DNA of 64,000 bases, from assembly GCF_026013545.1 (NCBI RefSeq), contig NZ_JAPDOG010000001.1:37815-101814 (forward strand), written 5' to 3'. The position numbers and the translations under genes were made by a program. Below the pieces are notes generated by a model. The model saw only the letters and a list, made by a program, of their open reading frames with translations, made no database searches and had not been told where the DNA came from. This DNA is from Defluviimonas salinarum. Its GTDB lineage: Bacteria; Pseudomonadota; Alphaproteobacteria; Rhodobacterales; Rhodobacteraceae. This document shows, piece after piece, positions 15,888-23,090 of the stretch. Numbering within the stretch: the first letter of the stretch is position 1; each line of letters begins with the position of its first letter.

Positions 15888-17927
15888 TCACTCGTCGAAG
15901 TACCACTGGCTCGGCCGATACGGATACGTCCGGTAGTATTCGTAGGACGCCGTCTTGAACTCCGGGAAGTTCTTCAGCGCGTTGCGGTGGTAGATGGGGT
16001 CCGGTGTCAGCGCCGTGCCGATGAAGAGGAGGTTCGAGACCATGTTCTCCACCAGCCGGTTCGCGGTCGCCTTGAACTCGTCGGTGCCCGACGGCGCCGA
16101 TTGCAGCGTGTTGATGTCGTCCATCATCTGCTTGACGTAATCGGGCGGCTCGACGCCGCTCGCGCCGTTGGTGTCGACCCATTCGGCCCAGAGCATGCCG
16201 GTCCGGTGGTCGAAGTAGTTGTTGAAGGGCGGCACCCAGAGCTCGTTGTTGCCAAGGACGATGCCCACCGGCTGGCCCTTTTCCCAAAGCCCCACGTCAA
16301 GCTGGTTGGAGGATTGGGCCGAGCGGTACTCGTCCGGCGTGATCTCCTTCACCGTGGTCTTGATGCCGACATTGGCCCAGTGCTGGCCGATCAGTTCGAC
16401 GACCTGGCCGGCGATACCTTGCGTCGCGAACTGCAGGTTCAAGACCAGCGGCGCGCCGTTCGGCAGGTCGCGGAACCCGTCGCCGTCCTTGTCGACGACG
16501 CCGACCTCGTCGAGAAGCGCCTTGGCGCCGTCTGGGTCATACTCGGTCGCGAAGGCCTTCCATTTCGGGTCGACGTAATCCGGCAGCGGCGAGAAGCCGG
16601 TATATTGCTGGATCACGCCCTCGCCGAAATAGGCGGTCTCGTTGATCTCTTCGCGGTTGATCGCGATCGACATCGCCTGACGGAAGCGCAGGTCGCCGAA
16701 GACCTTCCGCTTCTCTTCATCCGCCGATGTGACGTTGAAGGACACCGCATGTATGGTGATCTTCGGCTTCAGCTGCACCGAATAGCCGCCCTTCTCCTGG
16801 TTTTCCAGGAGGATCGGCGCGTCGGCGAGTTGCAGCGACTGTGTCTTGTAGTCGGCCTCGCCGTTGACGAGTTTCAGCAGACGGACCTCCTGGTCGTTGG
16901 CATAGACCTCGTCCAGTTCGTTGATATAGGGCAGCTGCTGGCCCATCGTGTCGACCTGGAAGAAATAGGGGTTAGCCACGAAGTGCCGCCCCTCGGTCGT
17001 GTCGCGGATGACGATGTGGCTTTCGAGCGTGGGCATCGTGTCGGCCGGCATCTTCGCGATCTTGTCGGGCGAGTTCAGCTGCGGCGTCGGCGTGTCGGTC
17101 CAGTCCGAATTGCCGAAATAGGCCATGATCACGGCATAGCCGTTCTCGAAGCCCATCTCCTGCGCCAGCTTGTCGGCGTCCGGGTTGATGTCGGGGTGGA
17201 ATTGACCGAGGAAGTGTTTCGGCTGGAACCCTTGCGCGAAATGCGTGGCGAAATGGGCCAGAAGCCCCGGCTTCGGCGCCGGCAACTTGAAGATGACGGT
17301 CAGGTCGTCGGGCGTCTCGACCTCCATCCGTTCGCCCGCAACGGTGACATAGTCCTTCGGCTTCTCGTTGACATTCGGATCGAGTGCGAGGTTGTCGTAC
17401 CAGAACTTCACGTCGGCCGAGGTGAAGGGCTGGCCGTCCGACCACTTGTGGCCCTTGCGGAGATGGAAGGTGAGCTGGGTGTAGTCCTCGTTCCATTCCC
17501 AGCTTTTGGCGACGTTCGGGACAATGGTCTCGAGGTCGTCGGAATAGCGCACGAGGTTGACGTGGCGAACCGAGAGGAAGTCCGACGTGCCGGCCTCGGT
17601 GGCATTCGACAGGGCATCGAGCGTGCCGCCATACTTGCCCACCGCGTCATAGGGCACGACGACCAGCGGTTCCTCGGGCAGGCGATCGGCGAGCGCCGGC
17701 ATCTCGGGGTTGCCGCGGATCTTGCCGTTCAGCTCGGCGATCGCGGGGTTCTCGGTGAATTCCATCGTGCAGCCGGCGGCCGTCTGGAAGTCCGCGAGGT
17801 CGTATTGCTGGGGGAAGGCGCCGGGGGCGATGCCGCCCATGTCGGCGACCGTGATGCCGGGGCAGCTCGCCGCCGCGGCCATCGGAAATGCCAGCAGCGC
17901 GACGCTGCCGAAAAGTAGTCGTTTCAT
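15888..17927 (-). CDS. periplasmic substrate-binding protein, ABC family 5 (large)
   Basis: 679 residues with signal peptide (MKRLLFGSVALLAFPMAAAA). SBP_bac_5 fold: YGGTLDALSNATEAGT lobe start, WEWNEDYTQLTFHLRKGHKW and DVKFWYDNLALDP core motifs, FRQAMSIAINREEIN hinge helix. At 679 residues it is clearly longer than dipeptide binders (about 530) and belongs to the long group associated with large or unusual ligands (oligopeptides, opines, glycosides). The ligand cannot be read from sequence; neighbouring demethylase-like and sulfatase/PMH genes argue against ordinary peptides. Has its own promoter region (17928-18192). Confidence 0.92.
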   Translation of the reverse strand: MKRLLFGSVALLAFPMAAAASCPGITVADMGGIAPGAFPQQYDLADFQTAAGCTMEFTENPAIAELNGKIRGNPEMPALADRLPEEPLVVVPYDAVGKYGGTLDALSNATEAGTSDFLSVRHVNLVRYSDDLETIVPNVAKSWEWNEDYTQLTFHLRKGHKWSDGQPFTSADVKFWYDNLALDPNVNEKPKDYVTVAGERMEVETPDDLTVIFKLPAPKPGLLAHFATHFAQGFQPKHFLGQFHPDINPDADKLAQEMGFENGYAVIMAYFGNSDWTDTPTPQLNSPDKIAKMPADTMPTLESHIVIRDTTEGRHFVANPYFFQVDTMGQQLPYINELDEVYANDQEVRLLKLVNGEADYKTQSLQLADAPILLENQEKGGYSVQLKPKITIHAVSFNVTSADEEKRKVFGDLRFRQAMSIAINREEINETAYFGEGVIQQYTGFSPLPDYVDPKWKAFATEYDPDGAKALLDEVGVVDKDGDGFRDLPNGAPLVLNLQFATQGIAGQVVELIGQHWANVGIKTTVKEITPDEYRSAQSSNQLDVGLWEKGQPVGIVLGNNELWVPPFNNYFDHRTGMLWAEWVDTNGASGVEPPDYVKQMMDDINTLQSAPSGTDEFKATANRLVENMVSNLLFIGTALTPDPIYHRNALKNFPEFKTASYEYYRTYPYRPSQWYFDE

Positions 17928-18114
17928 GATTTCTCCCGTTGCTTGGCTTATTTATGAATTATTATTCTTCCTGGAATCCGGCCCTCAGTCCGAATGCCGA
18001 GATCGGCCGGCAGTGGTGCGTGTCTCCAGTTCCCTCCCTCTGATGTTCAAACCGCGCGGTGACCGGCGGACGGTCCCGGGGTGCGCGATCCTGTCGTTCT
18101 TCCGTCTCGGAACG

Positions 18115-18144
18115 AGTATGTCCGCGCCACCGAGACGCCGTCAA
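18115..18144 (-). promoter_or_regulatory. candidate sigma-70 promoter of the ABC importer operon
   Basis: Reading the minus strand: -35 TTGACG (18144-18139), 18-base spacer, -10 CATACT (18120-18115), leaving a leader of roughly 180 bases before the binding-protein ATG. Just upstream are two TTGCA words 9 bases apart (about 18149-18162), a possible regulator site. The 265-base gap 17928-18192 holds no gene. Weak evidence, from consensus match only. Confidence 0.35.
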
Positions 18145-18192
18145 GTAATTGCACCGTTTGCATTTCTGCCGGGCGATTCTATCTCAGGGCTT

Positions 18193-19707
18193 TCATTCAC
18201 GCGGCACCGTGACTGCGCCGTCGGCGGTGATCATGGTGCGCGTGAAGCGGCTCGCCGCGTGGCGCATCCGATGGTCCGTCATCTCCCGGTAGAGGCTCAG
18301 GAGCGTCTCGCGCATCGCCGGATCACCAGCAAGGTCGCGCCGCTCGCCGTCCGCCCGGTGATCGAAGAGCAGGGGCGGCAGGCCGCCGTTGAAATGCACC
18401 AGCGTGTGGTCCTTGCCGCGCAAGACGGCGAGGTTCGTCGTCTCCGGGTCTAGGCCGAGCGTGGTCTGCGCGGGCGTCGGCTCGACCGGGTTGCCGAAAT
18501 CAAGCTCCGACCAGGTGAAGCGCCGCCAGCCGGCCGGTTCCTCGCCGCGCAGGAACGGCATCAGGCTCCGGCCGTTCATCGTCTGCGGCACGTCGAGGCC
18601 GAACCGGTCGAGGATCGTCGGCGCAACGTCGACGGATTCCGTCGGGTGGTCGTGGCTCGTGCCGAACGAGCCGGGCAGGGCCGGGTCGCGGATGATCAGC
18701 GGCGTGTGATAGGCCGCGTCGTGATAGGTCGATTTCGCCCAGATGTAGCGGTCGCCCAGCATCTCGCCGTGATCGGCGGTGACGACGATCAGCGTCCGGT
18801 CGTACTGGCCGGTCGCTTTCAGGAAGTCGATGATGCGTCCGAGATGGTGATCGACCTCGGTCGCCAGCCCGAGGTAGATCGCGCGGAGCTTGCGGATGTT
18901 GGCGTCGCTCGGCTCCATATCCGGGAAGCCCTCGACCATGCCCGAGATCGGGTTCTTCGCGTGGCAGGGGGCGATGAACGGGTGGACCGCCTGTTCCTCC
19001 TCGATCGTGCCGATCCGCTCGGGCAGCGGGATCGTCGCGGGATCGTACATCCGGTTGTAGGGCTCGGGCGCGACCAGCGGATTGTGCGGGCGGATATAGG
19101 TCAGATGCGCGAACCAGCCGGGCGCGCGGGCCCGGAGCGCGCGGATTGTCTCGTCGGTGAGAAAGGCGGTGTCGCTGTCCTCGGCACGGTAGAGCGCGGG
19201 ATCGTCGGGGTTGGGACCGGTCGGGCGGAAGATCTCGGGGTAGGGCGGCACGTCATAGCCCTTCGCCATCAGGTCGGCGCGCCAGGGCAGGCTTTCCTCC
19301 AGCCGCATCTCGACCGCCTCCTGAAACCCCGGCAACACCTGCTCGTAGCTCTTGAGCACGGGATCGCCCGGCGTGTGAACGCGCGGATCCGGCGTCGCGT
19401 CGGTATAGCCGAAGAGAAGCGGCAGCCAGCCGGCCTTGCGCATCTCGGTGGCGAGGTTTGGCGTGTCATGCGGCAGGGGCGTGCCGTTCCGGACCGAGCG
19501 GTGGTTCATCGCGTACTGGCCGGTGAGCAGCGAGGCGCGCGACGGGCCGCAGGGATTGGCCACCGAGAAGTGCCGCGTGAAGCTCGCGGCATCCGCCATC
19601 AGCGCGCGGAGGTTCGGCAGGCGGACATGCCCGGCCAGGGCGCCGGACAGGCAGTCGGCCCGGAGCTGGTCGATCACCACGAACAGGATGTTGTCGGTCG
19701 CAGCCAT
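18193..19707 (-). CDS. formylglycine sulfatase / phosphonate monoester hydrolase family enzyme
   Basis: 504 residues, alkaline-phosphatase superfamily. The nucleophile motif is C53-G-P-S-R57 within NPCGPSRASLLTGQY, which marks Cys53 for conversion to formylglycine. Metal ligands are likely in VVIDQLRAD near the start and TADHGEMLGDR later, with LTYIRPHNP and KSTYHDAAYHTP as further active-site loops. The NPCGPSRASLLTGQYAMNHR pattern is closer to phosphonate monoester hydrolases/phosphodiesterases (PehA type) than to classical arylsulfatases. No signal peptide, so cytoplasmic. Strong AAGGGGGG ribosome site. Lies just upstream of the importer on the same strand and may process the imported compound. 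Confidence 0.88.
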   Translation of the reverse strand: MAATDNILFVVIDQLRADCLSGALAGHVRLPNLRALMADAASFTRHFSVANPCGPSRASLLTGQYAMNHRSVRNGTPLPHDTPNLATEMRKAGWLPLLFGYTDATPDPRVHTPGDPVLKSYEQVLPGFQEAVEMRLEESLPWRADLMAKGYDVPPYPEIFRPTGPNPDDPALYRAEDSDTAFLTDETIRALRARAPGWFAHLTYIRPHNPLVAPEPYNRMYDPATIPLPERIGTIEEEQAVHPFIAPCHAKNPISGMVEGFPDMEPSDANIRKLRAIYLGLATEVDHHLGRIIDFLKATGQYDRTLIVVTADHGEMLGDRYIWAKSTYHDAAYHTPLIIRDPALPGSFGTSHDHPTESVDVAPTILDRFGLDVPQTMNGRSLMPFLRGEEPAGWRRFTWSELDFGNPVEPTPAQTTLGLDPETTNLAVLRGKDHTLVHFNGGLPPLLFDHRADGERRDLAGDPAMRETLLSLYREMTDHRMRHAASRFTRTMITADGAVTVPRE

Positions 19708-19803
19708 TCCGGCCCCCCTTGGCAGTTGTCCCTGACGAAGGCGGCAATAGCGATTCGGGGCAACGGAAATATGTCGGTTCGTGCGTCGGAATCGTGCCGG
19801 CCG

Positions 19804-20283
19804 CTAATCCTCGAGCTGCCCGTGGATCGCGAACTGGTCGATCCCGGCCTCGGCCGCCTCGATGAAGCGGTACTGCTCGCGCACACCGGCATCGGTCAGG
19901 TCGCGCCAGACGGTCAGAACCGTGTTCGGCGCATGCTCGGCGCAGAGATCGGCCATCTGCGCAAGCTCCTCCGCCGCCACGGGGCGCGCCGCCTCGAGGG
20001 AGGGCGCGCCGTAGACCTCGACGAAATGCCGCGCCAGCCGCTCGGTAAGCACCTCCAGTTCGGCCGCCTCGATCCGGGTCACGGCGACGAAGGTCACGCG
20101 GCCGAAGGTCTCGATCCCGAGCCAGCCGTTGGCGAAGGCCTGGCGCTGCTTGCCGACGAGGTCCGCCTCGCTCCAGTTCGAAAACTCGAAGCCGCCGGAG
20201 ATTGCCCATTCCCCGGTCCGCGCCGGGATGGCGAAGACGTTCATGTCGCTTTCGTCGAAATGGATCGCGCGGGCGAGCTGCAC
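19804..20283 (-). CDS. conserved hypothetical protein (DUF6505-like) of formate dehydrogenase locus
   Basis: 159 residues from a GTG start at 20283, one base after the stop of the upstream ligase-like gene (TGACGTG). Soluble, acidic, no signal peptide, no cysteine motif; contains FAIPARTGEWAISGGFEF and a C-terminal helical half. I recall this type as DUF6505, found with Mrp and formate dehydrogenase genes, but the family name is from memory. Last gene of the four-gene unit DUF6494-mrp-ligase-DUF6505. Function unknown, probably accessory to the dehydrogenase. Confidence 0.7.
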   Translation of the reverse strand: MQLARAIHFDESDMNVFAIPARTGEWAISGGFEFSNWSEADLVGKQRQAFANGWLGIETFGRVTFVAVTRIEAAELEVLTERLARHFVEVYGAPSLEAARPVAAEELAQMADLCAEHAPNTVLTVWRDLTDAGVREQYRFIEAAEAGIDQFAIHGQLED

Positions 20284-20284
20284 G

Positions 20285-21007
20285 TCAGACCTCCTCGATC
20301 AGGGCCGACAGCCGGATCAACCGGGTGGTGCCGCCGGTCTCGATCAGCATGCCGAAATTCTCGTCGGCGCCGAGGAAGCGGCCCGCCTCCTGCAGGCCCG
20401 CCACGGTCACCGCGACGGTTTCCCCGAGCTTCCAGGCGAGCCCCTGCCATTCGCGGTGCAGGTCTGCGCGCCCCTCGGCATCGTCAAGCGCGTTGAGCCA
20501 CAGGAGCGTGTGGCGCGACCAGGCTTCGAGGAGCCGCAGCGGATCGAGCCCGCCGCAGCCCTCCTGATCGAGCGCGGTGCGCCCGGGGCTCTCTCCAGGT
20601 TCGGCGCCGGGCGGCAGTGACAGGGCGAGGTCGAAGCCGACGACGAGCCAGTCGGGCTCCTCCGCCGGATCGCGACTTGGTGCGGCGACCCGCAGCCGTC
20701 CCGCCTCCGCGCCGTTGAGGATGATCCCGCCGGACCAGTCGAGATGCACCGCCGTTTCCGGCGGCGCCAGCGCGCCGAGCGCGTTCTGCAATCCGACGGC
20801 GCAGGCGATGAAGCCCGCCATCGCCGGTTCGAGCAGGGATTCCGGGACCAGCACCAGCGCCGCGCTCAGGGTTTCGGAGGTGACGCGCCAGACGAGCAGG
20901 CCGGGATCGCCATCGGACTCGGCCTCTTCGCAGGCCAGCAGGAAGGGATCCTCGGCTTCGGCCGCGCGCCCCGTCATCAGGGGCGGGAAGACCGGCGCCG
21001 CGCTCAT
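20285..21007 (-). CDS. biotin/lipoate ligase-like protein (DUF4444)
   Basis: 240 residues. The N-terminal two thirds resemble the catalytic fold of the biotin/lipoate A/B ligase superfamily (AALVLVPE, LDWSGGIILNGAEAGRLRVAAP, DWLVVGFDLALSLPPG), followed by a short C-terminal DUF4444 domain (GRFLGADENFGMLIETGGTTRLIRLSALI). It lacks an obvious GRGRRG-type adenylate loop, so cofactor attachment is not certain. Coupled to mrp (4-base overlap) and to the DUF6505 gene. Context suggests a role in maturing the formate dehydrogenase or another iron-sulfur enzyme. Confidence 0.72.
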   Translation of the reverse strand: MSAAPVFPPLMTGRAAEAEDPFLLACEEAESDGDPGLLVWRVTSETLSAALVLVPESLLEPAMAGFIACAVGLQNALGALAPPETAVHLDWSGGIILNGAEAGRLRVAAPSRDPAEEPDWLVVGFDLALSLPPGAEPGESPGRTALDQEGCGGLDPLRLLEAWSRHTLLWLNALDDAEGRADLHREWQGLAWKLGETVAVTVAGLQEAGRFLGADENFGMLIETGGTTRLIRLSALIEEV

Positions 21008-22071
21008 GCCAGCCCCTCGGCGACGAGCCGCCGCGCCAACTCGCGGAAGGCGCGGGCCTGGGGCGAGGCTGCTTTCGACGCCACAACCGGCGCGCCGCCG
21101 TCCGAGGCGGTGCGGATGTCGAGATGGAGCGGGATCTCGGCCAGGAGCGGCACGCCGAGCCGCGCGGCTTCGGCGCGCACGCCGCCGTGGCCGAAGATAT
21201 GCTCCTCGTGGCCGCAGTTCGAACAGATGTGAACCGCCATGTTCTCGATCATGCCGAGGATCGGTGTGCCCATCTTGCGGAACATGTCGATGCCCTTGCG
21301 GGCGTCGAGAAGGGCTATGTCCTGCGGCGTCGAGACGATGATCGCGCCCGTGACCTCGGCCTTCTGCGCGAGCGTCATCTGCACGTCGCCGGTGCCGGGC
21401 GGCAGGTCGACGACAAGGATGTCGAGAGCGCCCCACTGGACCTGAAAGAGCATCTGCTGCAGCGCGCCCATCAGCATCGGCCCGCGCCAGACCACCGCTT
21501 CGTCCTCCTGCGTGAGCAGGCCGAGCGACATCAGCGTGACGCCGTGATTCCTCAGCGGCAGGATCGTCTTGCCGTCGGGCGATGCGGGACGGCCGGAAAC
21601 GCCGAGCATCCGAGGCTGCGACGGCCCGTAGACATCGGCATCGAGGAGGCCCACCCGGCGCCCCTCGGCGGCCAGCGCCACGGCGAGGTTGGCGGCCACG
21701 GTCGACTTGCCGACACCGCCCTTTCCGGAGGCGATGGCGACGATGCGCTCGACGCCCGGCACCTTCTCCGGCCCCTGCGGCTTCGGCCGCGCGCCGCCCT
21801 TGAGGTCGGGCGGCTGAGGTGCGGCGCTGTGCGCGGTCATCACCACCGAGACGGTGTCGACGCCCGGCAGGGCGCGGAGCCGCGCCTCGGCTTCGGCACG
21901 CGCGGGCTCCATCCGCTGCGCCCGCGCCGGGTCGATCTCGAGGACGAAGCGCACCGTGCCGCCCTCGACCGTCAGCGCCCGGACGATGCCGGCCGAAACG
22001 ATGTCTTTGCCGCCGACCGGGTCGGCAACCGACTTCAGGACGTCAAGAACGGCGTCCCGCGTGATGCTCAT
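21004..22071 (-). CDS. mrp: Mrp/ApbC/NBP35 iron-sulfur cluster carrier ATPase
   Basis: 355 residues. N-terminal MIP18-like domain (about 1-85), then a deviant-Walker P-loop SGKGGVGKST, the DADVYGPSQPRMLG motif, LPPGTGDVQMTLAQ and a C-terminal CxxC pair in HICSNCGHEE, which holds a bridging [4Fe-4S] cluster in the dimer. Delivers Fe-S clusters to target proteins in the cytoplasm. Start overlaps the DUF6494 stop and its stop overlaps the ligase-like gene, so these are translated together; targets may include FdhA/FdhB and the multi-ferredoxin protein nearby. Confidence 0.95.
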   Translation of the reverse strand: MSITRDAVLDVLKSVADPVGGKDIVSAGIVRALTVEGGTVRFVLEIDPARAQRMEPARAEAEARLRALPGVDTVSVVMTAHSAAPQPPDLKGGARPKPQGPEKVPGVERIVAIASGKGGVGKSTVAANLAVALAAEGRRVGLLDADVYGPSQPRMLGVSGRPASPDGKTILPLRNHGVTLMSLGLLTQEDEAVVWRGPMLMGALQQMLFQVQWGALDILVVDLPPGTGDVQMTLAQKAEVTGAIIVSTPQDIALLDARKGIDMFRKMGTPILGMIENMAVHICSNCGHEEHIFGHGGVRAEAARLGVPLLAEIPLHLDIRTASDGGAPVVASKAASPQARAFRELARRLVAEGLA

Positions 22072-22268
22072 GCAGACGGTCCGGTGATCTTGCCGGTCAC
22101 CACATGCTCGACGTCGAGCCCCTCGATCGTCAGCACCACCTTGGCCGAGAGGGTCCTGCCCGCCGCGGCCGGCCCGGCCTCGCGCACGGCCTTCTCGATC
22201 GCCTGCTGCGAGGTCACGCCGACCTGCTTGAGGAACTTGCGCATCGACATGTTGAAATCGTCATCCAT
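22068..22268 (-). CDS. small conserved protein (DUF6494-like)
   Basis: 66 residues: MDDDFNMSMRKFLKQVGVTS, an Ala-rich helix, and a C-terminal pair of strands (KVVLTIEGLDVEHVVTGKI). Soluble, no cysteines. Four-base overlap with mrp shows coupling. I recall similar proteins as DUF6494; function unknown. Divergent from the cytochrome-like gene at 22342. Confidence 0.75.
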   Translation of the reverse strand: MDDDFNMSMRKFLKQVGVTSQQAIEKAVREAGPAAAGRTLSAKVVLTIEGLDVEHVVTGKITGPSA

Positions 22269-22341
22269 GGTCTCGTCCTTTCCGCAACGGTTGACCGGGC
22301 CGCCGGCGCGCCCCTAGCCTTGGTGCCGGGAGGGCCGCGCC

Positions 22342-23082
22342 ATGCGGATCCGGCTTGCCATCCTGTTCCTAGCCCTCACCGCGCTGCCGGCGCGGACGGA
22401 GGAGGCGCGCGAGTTCACGCTCTCGGCCCCGCCGAAGATCGTGGCCAGCGGTTTGCTCGACTATATCCTGCCGCGCTTCGCGTTGAAAACCGGCCGTCGC
22501 GCGCGGCTGGTCAACGGAGCGGCCGATGCGAAGCTCGGCCCGGCCGGACCCGGCGCGGCGCCGGTGATGGCGCGGGGAGAGGCGCTCTACGCGCTCGACC
22601 TTGCCGGAGACAACGACGCGGCGCATCGCTTCGCCGCATGGCTCGGCTCTGAGGTCGGACGGAACACGCTCGCTTCCTTCGTGCCGACCGATGGGTCGCC
22701 GTTCTCCGCGCCGCCCGAGGTGGTGCAGGAGGCGCCCGCGCCCGTCGAGGGCGACGCGGCACTCGGCCGCGAGGTGGCCCATGAGCAACGCGCCCGCTGC
22801 CACCGCGTGGCGCCGGGCCTGACCGCGATGACGCTCGGCTCGACGCCCTCCTTCGCGGCCCTGAAGACGCTCTCGGACTGGGCCGACCGCTTCGCGGCCT
22901 TCTACGCGCTCAACCCCCATCCCGCCTTCCTTCGGGTCGAGGGCATCAGCCCGCCCTTCGACCCCGCGCGCCCGCCGCCGATCGTGCCGGTCGAGATCAC
23001 CGCGGCCGAGGCCGCCGCACTCCGCGCCTATGTCGCCGGCATCCCGGCGGCCGATCTCGGGGCGGATATCCAGAGCCGTTAA
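22342..23082 (+). CDS. periplasmic TupA-like fragment fused to a cytochrome-c-like domain with a broken haem motif
   Basis: 246 residues with signal peptide (MRIRLAILFLALTALPARTEE). Residues about 25-115 look like a shortened type-2 periplasmic-binding fold of tungstate/molybdate binders (IVASGLLDYILPRFALKTG, then FAAWLGSEVGRNTLASF). Residues about 132-240 resemble a class I cytochrome c, with a GDAALGREVAHEQ start and a PAFLRVEGISPPFDP end region, but the haem site reads RARCH instead of CxxCH: the first Cys is Arg (CGC, one base from TGC). The distal Met region is unclear. Covalent haem by one thioether or loss of haem are both possible. Faces the Fe-S protein gene tail to tail. Confidence 0.75.
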   Translation: MRIRLAILFLALTALPARTEEAREFTLSAPPKIVASGLLDYILPRFALKTGRRARLVNGAADAKLGPAGPGAAPVMARGEALYALDLAGDNDAAHRFAAWLGSEVGRNTLASFVPTDGSPFSAPPEVVQEAPAPVEGDAALGREVAHEQRARCHRVAPGLTAMTLGSTPSFAALKTLSDWADRFAAFYALNPHPAFLRVEGISPPFDPARPPPIVPVEITAAEAAALRAYVAGIPAADLGADIQSR

Positions 23083-23090
23083 CGCCATCC

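Noticed and set aside
15987-17918. 643-codon open frame antisense to the ABC substrate-binding protein
   Set aside because: High GC gives long stop-free shadow frames. Its residues are rich in Arg, Val, Asp and Gly without domains, while the opposite strand has a clear signal peptide and SBP motifs.
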